Shown here one piece after another: positions 16,273-25,717 of a stretch of 64,000 nt of DNA (position 1 is the first letter of the stretch; the number at the start of each line of letters is the position of its first letter). The stretch comes from Schlegelella_A sp035995885 (lineage in GTDB: Bacteria > Pseudomonadota > Gammaproteobacteria > Burkholderiales > Burkholderiaceae_C), in NCBI GenBank assembly GCA_035995885.1, contig DASYKC010000041.1, forward strand, positions 1-64,000. The letters run 5' to 3'. The translations under genes were made by a program, and so were the position numbers. The notes below the pieces were generated by a model. The model worked only from the letters and a program-made list of their open reading frames with translations. It made no database searches and had not been told where the DNA came from.

Positions 16273-17762
16273 CCGCCCCGTCCGCACCGCCCGATCCGCA
16301 GTCGCCCGGCGCCGGCCGCGCACCGGCGACCGGCTGGCAAAGCTTCAAGGCCGAGACGATCCGCCTTTTCCACGCCTACGCGAACTGGCTGGTCTCGATC
16401 TCGTGGAAGCGCTTCTTCCTGCTCTCGCTCCTGCTCCTGATCGCCGCCGTGATCCTGCAGCACCTGCCGCCGTTCAACTACACGATCGGCAGCGTCGCCG
16501 ACCACTCGCCGTCGGTCACCGTCGTGCCGCCGGTACCGCCGGTACCGCCGGTGGCGCCGCTGCCGCCCAAACCGCCGTCGCTGCCGTCGACCTCGCGCGA
16601 CGCACCGATCAAGATCGAGAAGAAGGATTCCAAGGGGCGCGACGTCGTCATCTCGATCGACCGGGACGGCGTTCGCATCACGCCGAACTTCCAGATCGAC
16701 GGCAACGGCATCCGCATCGGCCCCGGCGCCGCGTCGGTGCCGGCCGCGGCGGCAAGCGGCGCGGCCTCGTCCGCGTCGGCCAGCGCCGGCGCGGACGGCA
16801 GCATCGAGATCAAGCTGCCGCCGGGCGCGGACAGCGAGCAGGTGCGCGAGGCCGTCGAGGAAGCGCGCGCCGCCGTCGTCGAGGCGATCCGCGACTCGGA
16901 GGAGAAGGCCGCCGAGGCGGCGCAGGAGGCGGCCGACGCCCGCGTCTCCGCCGACGAGAAGGTCGTGCGCTCGGTCAAGCGGATGCGCGACCGTCACTTC
17001 GGCGACTTCATCACCGACCTCGCCTGGCTCGTCATCATCGCCTCGGCGATCCTGAAGATCACCTACAAGCGCACCATCCAGGCCGAGGTCAAGGCCGCGG
17101 TCGCGACCGAGACGGCCGATTCCGAGCAGCTCAAGCGCCAGGTCGTCGAAGCGCGCATGGCGGCGATGCAGGCACAGGTCGAGCCGCACTTCCTCTTCAA
17201 CACGCTCGCCTCGATCGACCACCTGATCGAGACCGATCCGCCGCGCGCGAGCCAGATGCAGAAGAACCTGATCGCGTTGCTGCGCGCGTCGATGCCGTCG
17301 ATGCGCGACTCGAATCCGGCGCAGCACAACCTCGGCCGCGAGATGGCGGTGATCCGCCCCTACCTCGAGATCCTCAAGGTGCGCATGGAAGACCGCCTGC
17401 AGGCGAGCGTCAACGTCCCCGAGGGCCTGCTCTCGGCCGAGTTCCCGCCGATGGTGATCCAGTCGCTGGTCGAGAACGCGATCAAGCACGGCTTGGAGCC
17501 GAAGGCCGAGGGCGGCACGCTCACGGTCTCGGCCGAGATCGTCCACGGCCGGCTCGCCGTCACCGTCGCCGACACCGGCCTCGGCTTCGGCCGTGCTGAC
17601 ACCGCGGGCACCGGCATCGGCCTGGCCAACATCCGCGAGCGCCTGAAGCTGCTCTACGGCGACAAGGCCTCGGTCGTCGTCGCCGACAATCTGCCCAGCG
17701 GCACGGTCGTGACGATCACCGTTCCCTACCAGGCGCTGCAGAGAGAAGGAGACCCGCGATGA
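16269..17762 (+). CDS. LytS/YpdA-type sensor histidine kinase
   Basis: The protein has 497 residues. A membrane helix (about 41-58, FFLLSLLLLIAAVIL) is followed by an extracytoplasmic Pro-rich stretch (VPPVPPVPPV), an Ala/Ser-rich segment, and a heptad-rich Ala/Glu coiled coil (about 200-240). A second helix (about 247-263) leads to a His_kinase (PF06580) domain with His307 in EPHFLFNTL and an HATPase domain with NAIKHG and the GLANIRERL box. It should phosphorylate the LytTR regulator encoded two genes downstream. Its stop overlaps the next gene by 4 nt (ATGA). The sensed signal is unknown; the extracytoplasmic part does not resemble a domain I recognise. Confidence 0.9.
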   Translation: MTAPSAPPDPQSPGAGRAPATGWQSFKAETIRLFHAYANWLVSISWKRFFLLSLLLLIAAVILQHLPPFNYTIGSVADHSPSVTVVPPVPPVPPVAPLPPKPPSLPSTSRDAPIKIEKKDSKGRDVVISIDRDGVRITPNFQIDGNGIRIGPGAASVPAAAASGAASSASASAGADGSIEIKLPPGADSEQVREAVEEARAAVVEAIRDSEEKAAEAAQEAADARVSADEKVVRSVKRMRDRHFGDFITDLAWLVIIASAILKITYKRTIQAEVKAAVATETADSEQLKRQVVEARMAAMQAQVEPHFLFNTLASIDHLIETDPPRASQMQKNLIALLRASMPSMRDSNPAQHNLGREMAVIRPYLEILKVRMEDRLQASVNVPEGLLSAEFPPMVIQSLVENAIKHGLEPKAEGGTLTVSAEIVHGRLAVTVADTGLGFGRADTAGTGIGLANIRERLKLLYGDKASVVVADNLPSGTVVTITVPYQALQREGDPR

Positions 17763-18148
17763 TCAAGGCCTGGGCCCGCGCGCTGGCGATCCTCATACTC
17801 ATGCTGACCGTCGTCGTCACGGTGCTGATGGCGATGGCCTGGACGATGCTGCCGCTCGACGGGGTCGCGGTGACGCTGCACGGCCAGACGTTCTCGCTCG
17901 ACGACCTGCAGGGCGCGCGCAAGGTCCTCTTCTTCCTGATGGCGGTCGTCGTCGTCGTCATCGCCCTCCTCGCCGCGCTGGCGGCGATCGTCGTCGGCCT
18001 CGGCTTCGGCGCGCTCGGCATGGTCATCGGCCTGATCGCGACGGTCGGCTCCGTGGCCCTCGTCATGGCGCCGTTCGCGCTCGTCGGCTGGCTGCTCTGG
18101 CGCCTGTTCAGGAGCCGGCCGACGGCAACCGTCGTCGCGCGCCCATGA
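17759..18148 (+). CDS. Small membrane protein between kinase and response regulator
   Basis: This 129-residue protein has three strongly hydrophobic segments (about 8-30, 57-82 and 83-118) and a short polar stretch (TLHGQTFSLDDLQGARK) between the first and second. It overlaps the kinase gene by 4 nt at its start and the LytTR gene by 4 nt at its end, so all three are translationally coupled. I do not recognise a family. Its place suggests an accessory subunit that relays or modulates the signal reaching the kinase. Confidence 0.75.
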   Translation: MIKAWARALAILILMLTVVVTVLMAMAWTMLPLDGVAVTLHGQTFSLDDLQGARKVLFFLMAVVVVVIALLAALAAIVVGLGFGALGMVIGLIATVGSVALVMAPFALVGWLLWRLFRSRPTATVVARP

Positions 18149-18981
18149 CCAGCGCCGTCATCGCCGACGACGAGCGGCTCCTGCGCGAGCAGCTGCGCGC
18201 GCGCCTGGCCGAGGTCTGGCCGGCGCTCGAGATCGTCGCCGAGGCGAAGAACGGCGCCGAGGCGGTCGCGCTGACCGAGAAGCTCCATCCCGACCTCGTC
18301 TTCCTCGACATCCGCATGCCCGGCATGACCGGCATCGAAGCGGCGCGCGCGATCGCCCAGCTGCCGGTCGACGACGACGCCGACGACCCGGAAGCGCGCG
18401 GCGACGGCGACGCCGCGCCCTGGCGCGGGCCGGAGATCGTCTTCATCACCGCCTACGACCAGTACGCGATCGAGGCGTTCGAGCAGGGCGTCGTCGACTA
18501 CGTGCTGAAGCCTGCCGAGCGCGAGCGCCTGCAGGTGACGGTCGACCGCGTCAGGAAGCGCCTCGCCGACCGCAGCGCCGGCGAGGCGCCCGACGCGAGC
18601 GGCATGCAGCAGCTGCTGCAGAAGCTCAACGCGAAGATGAACCCGGGCTCGGCGCCGCGGCTGCGCTGGATCCAGGCGACCGTCGGCGCCAGCATCCAGA
18701 TGATCCCGGTCCAGGACGTCCTCTTCTTCATCTCCGACGAGAAGTACACGCGGGTGCAGACGGCGACGCTCGAGGCGCTGATCCGAAAGCCGATCAAGGA
18801 GCTCGTCGACGAGCTCGACGCCGACGTCTTCTGGCAGATCCACCGCTCGACGCTCGTCAACACGCGAACGATCGCCGGCGTCACCCGCGACCTGCGCGGC
18901 CGCCAGCTGGTCGCCGTGCGCGGTCACCCGGAAAAGCTCGAGGTGAGCCGGAGCTACGCGGGGTTGTTCAAGGGAATGTAG
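18145..18981 (+). CDS. LytTR-family response regulator
   Basis: The protein has 278 residues. The receiver domain (about 1-135) has acidic residues Asp8 and Asp9, phospho-acceptor Asp55 in FLDIRMPG and Lys in VLKPAE; it carries an acidic insert (VDDDADDPEARGDGD) before the fourth strand. The C-terminal LytTR DNA-binding domain (about 170-278) includes FISDEKYTRV and QIHRSTLVNTR. LytTR proteins bind pairs of short direct repeats. It starts inside the preceding membrane-protein gene (ATGA overlap) and is the cognate regulator of the LytS-type kinase. Target genes are not evident. Confidence 0.93.
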   Translation: MTSAVIADDERLLREQLRARLAEVWPALEIVAEAKNGAEAVALTEKLHPDLVFLDIRMPGMTGIEAARAIAQLPVDDDADDPEARGDGDAAPWRGPEIVFITAYDQYAIEAFEQGVVDYVLKPAERERLQVTVDRVRKRLADRSAGEAPDASGMQQLLQKLNAKMNPGSAPRLRWIQATVGASIQMIPVQDVLFFISDEKYTRVQTATLEALIRKPIKELVDELDADVFWQIHRSTLVNTRTIAGVTRDLRGRQLVAVRGHPEKLEVSRSYAGLFKGM

Positions 18982-19086
18982 CCGCCCGCCGAGCGGCATG
19001 GCCGCTCGTGCCGTCCCATGCCATAGTCGCCGCTCGAAGAGCAGCTTGGCAATGTTGCCGACGCAGCGGGCGACGGGGCGGTTTTC

Positions 19087-20992
19087 TTGAAGAACGTCTT
19101 CCTCTTCTTTCGCCACAAGGTCGACGTCGATTCGCAGCTCGAGCGCGACTTTCGCGGCGCCTACCAAGAGCCGAGCCTGCACTACCTCGAGCTGGCATTC
19201 ATTCTCGGCATCATCGGCTTTGCCGGCTTCTTGGCGATGGACCTCGTCCACGGCACCGTTCCGGCGTTGCCAGGCATGACCGCTGCGCGGATCGCGATCT
19301 GCTTCCTGTATGTCCTCGGACTGCCCTCATCACGTTCAAGCGCCAGTTTGTCGCTCGCCATTACACGCCGCTCGTCAACTTCGTGATGTCCGTCGGAATG
19401 CTGGGAGCGGCGTTGGTGCCGATCGCGCTGCACGGCAACAGCTCGAACGCCGACATCTACTGGAGCCTCAACAGCTCCTTGACGACCGGCGCCATCGTCA
19501 TCTACGGCGCAAGCCGCCTGACGGCGCGAAACACCGCTTTGATCGTCCTCGTCGGCTGCTTCATCGGCATCGGCACCGCGCTTCGCCTGCCGACGTTCGA
19601 CTGGTATCCGTTCGGTCGACTGGTGTTCCATCTCACCTTCGTCAACCTCGCCGCCTTTTCGCTGCGAGAGACCGTCGAGCGTCACGAACGGTCGTTGTTC
19701 TGGCTCGCTCGCGAGAATCTCTCGAGGAACATCTACGCCAAAGAGCTCGAAGCCGCCCGCGCGCAAGCCGAGGAAGGCAACGAAATCAAGCTGCGCTTCC
19801 TGGCGAACATGAGCCATGAATTCCGAACGCCGATGAACGGAGTCATGCAGACCCTCGAGATCGCGAGCCGGACCGCCACCACCGAGTTGGCGGGACTGAT
19901 CGAGCGAGCCCGTCGATCCGGGAATGCCTTGCTCGGCACTTTGAACAGCATCCTCGAGTACACCCGCTGGACGCAACACGGGCTAACGCCGAACCGCGCC
20001 CCGGTCAGTCTGAGCGACTCCCTCCGGCGGGTCGTCCTGCGCCACGAGAAGCCGCGGCGGACCGAGGGCTGGCCCTCGTCCTCCGGCTCGACCTCGTCGG
20101 CTCCGAGGACGTCGTCCGCGTCGACAGACTGTTGGTCGACGAGATCGTCGCTCGCCTGCTGGACAGCGCGATCCGGTTCACTCCGGCCGGGCGCATCAGC
20201 GTCGGCGTCGAGCTCATGCATCGGCAAGGCGTGCCGTATCCGGCCGCCACGCTCGAAATCTCCGTGGCAGACACCGGGATCGGCATCGCCGATGAGCGGC
20301 GCGGGGCGATCTACAAGCCCTTCTATCAAGTGGACGATGGCAGCGACCGCCAGGTAGGCGGGACGGGACTCGGCCTGGCAATCGTCCGCCGCCTGGTCGA
20401 GCTGATGGACGGAGAGATCACGCTGGCGAGCGAGGTCGGCGCCGGCAGTACCTTTCGCGTCAGCATCCCGGTCGAGATCTGCAAATCCTTCGTACCTGCG
20501 AACGTTGCTTCGTCACCGGCGCGGCGCGGAAGCCGACCTGCTGCCGCGAATCAACCGCTGGAAGGGTCCGTGCTCTTGGCCGAGGACAACGAATTCAACG
20601 CGATGCTCGCGGCAGAGTTGCTCACCCTCATGGGACTGAAGGTCACGCTCGCTGCCGACGGCGCAGTGGCGCACCGCGCGGCCGAGGCGCACCGCTTCGA
20701 CGTCATCCTGATGGATTGTCAGATGCCGAATCTGGACGGCTACGAGGCGACCCGCCGCATCCGGCAAGCCGAGCTCGCCGCCTCCAAACCGCCCGTCCCC
20801 ATCATCGCCGTCACTGCGAACGCGCTGGCCGGAGATCGCGAGAAGTGCCTGGCTGCCGGCATGGACGACTATCTGGCGAAGCCGTACACCGTGGCCCAGT
20901 TGCGGTCGAAACTGATCGCGTGGTTGCCAGAGCCGGCCGACCGGCCATCAGTGCCTTCTTCGAGCGTCGCCGCACGCGCGATCGAGAACTGA
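19087..20992 (+). pseudogene. Hybrid sensor histidine kinase disrupted by two frameshifts
   Basis: Three reading frames join to give one protein of about 635 residues. Frame 1 (TTG 19087 to about 19328) holds the first helices; frame 3 (about 19329-20047) holds further helices and the H-box FLANMSHEFRTPMNGV; frame 2 (about 20048-20992) holds the HATPase (VADTGIGI, GGTGLGLAIV) and a receiver (LLAEDNEFN, MDCQMPNLDG, AKPYTVAQL). Each shift is explained by one missing base, near CCC at about 19325 and near GAGAA at about 20048. The N-box reads LLDSAIRFT, with Ser where kinases have the magnesium-binding Asn. Third-position GC is lower than in neighbours, which suggests transfer or decay. Sequencing error at homopolymers is the alternative. 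Confidence 0.75.
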
Positions 20993-21041
20993 CGGGCAAG
21001 CGACGTTGTTCCAGGACAGGTCGACCACATCGCCCCTTCGC

Positions 21042-21653
21042 TCACGTCAGCGGCTTGATCAGCACGTCCGGATGCACCGCCCAGCCGAGCAGCCCCGACA
21101 GCCCCATCACCACCCCGAACGCGCTCGGCACGAGGGCGAGGAAGAAGAGCCACCACTGGTGCGTCAACGCGGTGACGGCGAAGAGCGCGATGGCGATCGC
21201 GATCGCTGCCGAGGCGAGGTCGAACTGGTCGTCGCGGAAGTTGAGCGCGTCGTAGGTCTTCTGCGCCTGCTCGGCCTGCGCCTTGACCTCGGCCTTCTTC
21301 GCGTTCTGGCTCGCCGCGATCGCCTGGTACTTGGCGATCGCCGCCTCATAGGCGGCGCGCTCCGCTTCCGGCCGGCCGGCGCGGGCGAGCGTCATCTGCT
21401 CGATGGTGGCGAGCGCGATTTCCTCGCGGATGTTGCGCGCCTGGTAGAAGTTCCAGAGGTCGATCTTCTCGGCCTGCGCCGCCTGCATGCCCTGGACGAT
21501 GTTGTCGTCCTTGACGTTGCAGATGCCGAGGAAGGTGGCGATCAGCGCCACCATCACCGCGACCATCGCGTTGAGGCGGGCGTTGCTCTTGTGGACGGCG
21601 CTGTCCTCGCGCAGGTCCTCGACGGTTTCCAGCGGGTCGATCTCGATGGCCAT
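21042..21653 (-). CDS. DUF4337 family membrane protein
   Basis: The protein has 203 residues. One membrane helix lies near the N-terminus (about 28-46, AMVAVMVALIATFLGIC), a long charged alpha-helical region spans about 55-140 (rich in Ala, Lys, Gln and Glu), and two helices end the protein (about 147-190, including HQWWLFFLALVPSAFGVVMG). This is the layout of DUF4337, a family of unknown function. GAGGAG precedes the ATG and the gene starts 12 bp after the rep stop, so it is probably in one operon with sppA and rep. Confidence 0.82.
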   Translation of the reverse strand: MAIEIDPLETVEDLREDSAVHKSNARLNAMVAVMVALIATFLGICNVKDDNIVQGMQAAQAEKIDLWNFYQARNIREEIALATIEQMTLARAGRPEAERAAYEAAIAKYQAIAASQNAKKAEVKAQAEQAQKTYDALNFRDDQFDLASAAIAIAIALFAVTALTHQWWLFFLALVPSAFGVVMGLSGLLGWAVHPDVLIKPLT

Positions 21654-21665
21654 GGCGTCTCCTCG

Positions 21666-23756
21666 TCATTGATCGGCGCGCGCCGTCGCCGCGGCCTGCC
21701 GCACCGCCTCGGCCCGCGCCGCGGCCGCGGCGCGCAAGGCGAGCAGCTTGGCCCGCGGATTCTCGACGTGGCGCGCCTCGTCGAGCTTCATCTCGGCGAT
21801 GAAGCGGCTCGGCAGCGCCGCCTGCATCTGCCGGCCGCGCTTCCTGCGCCTGAGCGTGCTCACCGCCAGCGTCGCCCGCGCCCGCGTGATGCCGACGTAC
21901 ATCAGGCGGCGCTCTTCCTCGAGGCGCGCCGCGCTCGCCTCCTCGTCGTCGCCGGCGAAGGGCAGCAGGCCCTCGTTGACGCTGGCGAGAATCACGTGCG
22001 GCCACTCGAGGCCCTTGGCCGCGTGCAGCGTCGACAGCGTGACGACGTTCTCGTCGTCGCCGCGCTCGGCCAGGCTGATGATGACCGAGATCGTCTGGGC
22101 GACATCGAGCACGCTCTGCGCCGGCTCCTCGTCGCCGGTCGCTGCTGCGCCGCCGCCGCCGCAGCGGCGCGCGATCCAGTCGACGAAGTCGAGCACGTTG
22201 GCCCAACGCGCGGCGGCGAGCGGCGGCGATTCCTCGCCTTCGTGCAGGTGCTCCTCGTAGCCGATGTCCTTCAGCCAGGCGAGGAGCAAGGCCTTCGCGT
22301 CCTCGCTGCCGGTCGTCTCGCGCGCGCGCTCCTGCAGCTCGTTCACGGTGCGGCCGAACTCGTGCAGTCCGGCGATGGCGCGGCTCGACAGCGCATCGGC
22401 CAGCGTGCCGGCGAAGAGCGCTTCGAAGAGGCTCGACTTCCAGCGGCCGGCGAACGCGCCGAGCGCGGCCAGCGTCTGGTGGCCGATGCCGCGCTTGGGG
22501 CTCGTCACGGCGCGCAGGAACGCCGGGTCGTCGTCGAGGTTGACGATCAGGCGCAGCCACGCGCAGAGGTCGCGGATCTCGGCGCGATCGAAGAAGCTCT
22601 GCCCGCCCGACACCTTGTACGGGATGCCGGCCTTGCGCAGCGCCTGCTCGAAGATGCGCGCCTGGTGGTTGGCGCGGTAGAGGATCGCGATGTCGGCGTT
22701 CGCCGCGCCGGCGCCACGCAGCGACTCGATTCGCGCTAGCGCGCGCTCGGCCTCGTGCACCTCGTCGTCGCACTCGACGACCTCGACCGGCTCGCCGGCG
22801 CCGAGCTCGCTCCAGAGCTTCTTCTCGTACAGCTTCGGGTTGTGGCCGATCACCGCGTTCGCCGCCGTGAGGATGTTGCCCGTCGAACGATAGTTCTGCT
22901 CGAGCGCGATCACCTTCAGCCTCGGGTAATCGGCCGGCAGGCGCTTCAGGTTCTCGACCGTCGCGCCGCGCCAGCCGTAGATGCTCTGGTCGTCGTCGCC
23001 GACGGCGGTGAAGAGGCCGCGCTCGCCGGCGATCAGCCTCATCAGCTCGTACTGGACGCCGTTGGTGTCCTGGTACTCGTCGACGAGGATGTAGCGCAGG
23101 CGCGCGCGCCACGCCTCGCGCACCTCGTCGTCGTCGGCGAGCAGGCGCGCCGGCAGGACGATGAGATCGTCGAAGTCGACGGCGCGGTACGCGGCGAGGC
23201 GCTCCTCGTAGCGCTGCATGACGCGCACGGCGACGAGCGCGTCCTCGGCGCTCCTGCCCTCGTGCTCGCCCGAGAGCACCTCGGCCTCGGCCGCCGCGGA
23301 GGCGAGGCCGCGGTTCTTCCAGGCGCCGATCGCCCACTGCCAGCGGCGGGCGAGCGCGTTGTCGGTCGTCCCGCCGGCTTCCTTCAGGACGCCGAGGACG
23401 TCGTCGCTGTCGAGGATGCTGAAGTTCGCCGGCAGGCCGAGCCGGCTGCCGTGCTCGCGCAGGAGGCGAACCCCGAGCGAGTGGAAGGTGCTGATCGCGA
23501 GCTTCGCCGCGGCGCGGCCGCCGACCAGCGCGCGCGCCCGCTCGCGCATCTCGGCCGCCGCCTTGTTGGTGAAGGTGATCGCCGCGATCTCGCCCGGTGC
23601 GTAGCCGGCGTCGAGCAGGCGCGCGATCTTGTGGACGATCACACGCGTCTTCCCCGACCCCGCGCCGGCGAGGACGAGGCACGGGCCACCGAGGTGGTGG
23701 ACGGCCTCGAGCTGCGCCGGATTGAGGGTCGCGGTCGGCGACCGGTCGGTGCTCAG
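21666..23756 (-). CDS. rep: ATP-dependent DNA helicase Rep (UvrD superfamily), probable CTG start
   Basis: The coding frame gives about 696 residues of a superfamily 1A helicase. The Q-motif phrase LNPAQLEAV and the Walker A GAGSGKT (33-ish from the proposed start), DEYQDT, GDDDQSIYGWRG, QNYRS and the late motifs TLHAAKGLEW and EERRLMYVGITRA are present. The phrases GPCLVLAGAGSGKTRVI and ISTFHSLG match Rep better than UvrD. Rep unwinds DNA 3'-5' and clears proteins ahead of the replisome. No ATG, GTG or TTG lies in frame between the end of sppA and the Q-motif. The best start is CTG at 23756, which overlaps the sppA stop (CTGA). Function is secure, start is not. Confidence 0.85.
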   Translation of the reverse strand: MSTDRSPTATLNPAQLEAVHHLGGPCLVLAGAGSGKTRVIVHKIARLLDAGYAPGEIAAITFTNKAAAEMRERARALVGGRAAAKLAISTFHSLGVRLLREHGSRLGLPANFSILDSDDVLGVLKEAGGTTDNALARRWQWAIGAWKNRGLASAAAEAEVLSGEHEGRSAEDALVAVRVMQRYEERLAAYRAVDFDDLIVLPARLLADDDEVREAWRARLRYILVDEYQDTNGVQYELMRLIAGERGLFTAVGDDDQSIYGWRGATVENLKRLPADYPRLKVIALEQNYRSTGNILTAANAVIGHNPKLYEKKLWSELGAGEPVEVVECDDEVHEAERALARIESLRGAGAANADIAILYRANHQARIFEQALRKAGIPYKVSGGQSFFDRAEIRDLCAWLRLIVNLDDDPAFLRAVTSPKRGIGHQTLAALGAFAGRWKSSLFEALFAGTLADALSSRAIAGLHEFGRTVNELQERARETTGSEDAKALLLAWLKDIGYEEHLHEGEESPPLAAARWANVLDFVDWIARRCGGGGAAATGDEEPAQSVLDVAQTISVIISLAERGDDENVVTLSTLHAAKGLEWPHVILASVNEGLLPFAGDDEEASAARLEEERRLMYVGITRARATLAVSTLRRRKRGRQMQAALPSRFIAEMKLDEARHVENPRAKLLALRAAAAARAEAVRQAAATARADQ

Positions 23757-25615
23757 TTGGCTTCGCCGCAGAAGCAGTGGACGACGGCGGCGAACGGCTT
23801 CCTGCGCTCGGTGATCTCGGCGACCCAGCCGAGGTCGCGCGCGGCGCCGTGGACGAGCGCCGGCGCGACGCCGACCGCAGCGCCGATGCGCGCATCGAGC
23901 TGCGCGCCGACCAGGCTCGCGACCTCGCCGCTCAGCATGTTGACGAGCTGCGCGAACTTGCCCGGATCGCGCTCGATGTAGACGACGCGCGGCTTGTCGC
24001 CGAGCTTGGCGCGCGTCGCCGCCGAGCGGACGGCGTCGCTGAACTGGCCGATGGTGTCGACCAGGCCGCGCTCCTTCGCCTGCGCGCCGGTCCAGACGCG
24101 GCCCTGCGCGACGGCGTCGATCTTCTCGGGCGTGGTCTTGCGCGCGACCGCGACCTTGGTCGTGAAGTCGACGTAGACATGGTCGATGCTCTTCTGCACG
24201 AGGTCGGCCAGGCGCGGATCGAGCGGCAGGCGCGGGTCGTCGGCGTTGCGCAGCCACGTCGTGCCGACGCCGGCCGGGTGGATGCCGAGCTTGGCGAGCG
24301 TCTGGTCGGCGGTCGGCAGCAGCGCGAAGACGCCGATCGAGCCGGTGATCGTCGCCGCGTCGGCGACGATCTCGTCGGACGCGGTCGAGATCCAGTAGCC
24401 GCCCGACGCAGCGACATTGCCCATCGAGACGACGACCGGCTTGCCGGCGGCGCGGGTCACCTCGAGCTCGCGCCGGACGAGCTCGGAGCCGAAGACGCTG
24501 CCGCCGGGCGAATCGACGCGCAGGACGAGCGCCTTCACGTCCTTGTTGTCGCGGGCCTTCTTGATCAGGTTCGCGGTCGACAGGCCGCCGATCGTTCCCG
24601 CCGGCGCCTGGCCGTCGACGATCTCGCCCTCGGCGACGACGACGCCGATCGCATCGCCGGTAAGGCGCGGCTTGACGTGGCCGAGGTAGTCGTCGAACGA
24701 GATCTGGCGGAACGTGTTCTCGTCGTCGTCCTTGGCGCCGCGCTCGATCATGATCGCGCGCAGCTCGTCGCGCGTCTTGAGGGCGTCGACGAGCTTCTCG
24801 CTCAGCGCCAGCTTGGCGGCGTCGCCGCCGACCGCGGCGAGGCGCTGCGGCGCCTCGTCGATGCCGCGAACGATCGACCCCGAGGGGAGCTTTCGCTCCT
24901 TCTCGACCGCATCGACGTAGGTCTGCCAGAGGCCGCCGTAGAGGACCTTGTCGGCCTCGAGCGCGTCCGCCGAAGGCGCGTTGGCGATGAACGGCTCGAC
25001 CGCGCTCTTGAAGGTGCCGACGCGGACGACGTTGACGGTGACGCCGACCTTGTCGAGTGCCTCCTTGTAGTAATTGCGCAGGCTGCCGAAGCCGGCGATG
25101 TAGACCATGCCGAGCGGGTGCAGGTAGACCTCGTCGGCGTGCGATGCGACGTAGTACTGGCGCTGGTCGTAGCCCGAGCCCCAGGCGACGACCTTCTTGC
25201 CGCTCTTCTTGAAGCGGTCGACCGCGGCGGCGATCTCGCGCAGCGTCGAAAAGCCCGTCGGCCGCATCTCGTCGAGGACGATGACGAGGCTCGATATCTT
25301 CGGGTCGTCCGCCGCCGCGTCGAGCGCGCTCAGGATGTCGCGCAGCTGCACCTTCTGGATCGCCTCGCCGCGCACCTGCTCGAGCGCGGTCGAGCGCAGG
25401 TTGCCGCTCTTCTGCTCGCCGATCGTGCCGTCGATGCGGAGGACGAGCGCGGTCTTCTCGGCCAGCGGCGCGAGGCCGCTCCTGGCGAGGGCGAACACGA
25501 TGGCGATCAGGATCACCAGGAAGAGCAGGTTCAGGACGACGCGCCGACTGACGTCGACGACGCGCCAGGCACCGCGGAAGAACCGGCGCACCGGGCCGGG
25601 ATGAATCGCTGACAT
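23753..25615 (-). CDS. sppA: Signal peptide peptidase SppA, long (67K) type
   Basis: This about 620-residue protein has an N-terminal membrane anchor (about 27-50, LNLLFLVILIAIVFAL) and two tandem SppA/ClpP-like domains. The catalytic lysine is in VGTFKSAVEPF of the first domain and the nucleophilic serine in GNVAASGGYW (residue 404) of the second. It degrades signal peptides in the membrane after preprotein processing. A GTG 9 nt upstream (25624) is an alternative start; neither has a clear ribosome site. The stop overlaps the presumed start of rep. The gene is divergent from the AEC transporter gene. Confidence 0.93.
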   Translation of the reverse strand: MSAIHPGPVRRFFRGAWRVVDVSRRVVLNLLFLVILIAIVFALARSGLAPLAEKTALVLRIDGTIGEQKSGNLRSTALEQVRGEAIQKVQLRDILSALDAAADDPKISSLVIVLDEMRPTGFSTLREIAAAVDRFKKSGKKVVAWGSGYDQRQYYVASHADEVYLHPLGMVYIAGFGSLRNYYKEALDKVGVTVNVVRVGTFKSAVEPFIANAPSADALEADKVLYGGLWQTYVDAVEKERKLPSGSIVRGIDEAPQRLAAVGGDAAKLALSEKLVDALKTRDELRAIMIERGAKDDDENTFRQISFDDYLGHVKPRLTGDAIGVVVAEGEIVDGQAPAGTIGGLSTANLIKKARDNKDVKALVLRVDSPGGSVFGSELVRRELEVTRAAGKPVVVSMGNVAASGGYWISTASDEIVADAATITGSIGVFALLPTADQTLAKLGIHPAGVGTTWLRNADDPRLPLDPRLADLVQKSIDHVYVDFTTKVAVARKTTPEKIDAVAQGRVWTGAQAKERGLVDTIGQFSDAVRSAATRAKLGDKPRVVYIERDPGKFAQLVNMLSGEVASLVGAQLDARIGAAVGVAPALVHGAARDLGWVAEITERRKPFAAVVHCFCGEAN

Positions 25616-25717
25616 GGAAGGCACGCGGATGGAAAGACGGCAAGCTTAAGCGACCCCGAAATCCCCCTCGGTGACGTCCCCGGTCCGGCTTCCGTCGCAA
25701 TTGCAATACTTGGCGCA

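Noticed and set aside
16532..16556. Short repeated CCGCCGGTA units taken as a possible CRISPR-like repeat
   Set aside because: They are a coding Pro-Val repeat in the kinase (three short units, no spacers). No CRISPR array was seen anywhere.
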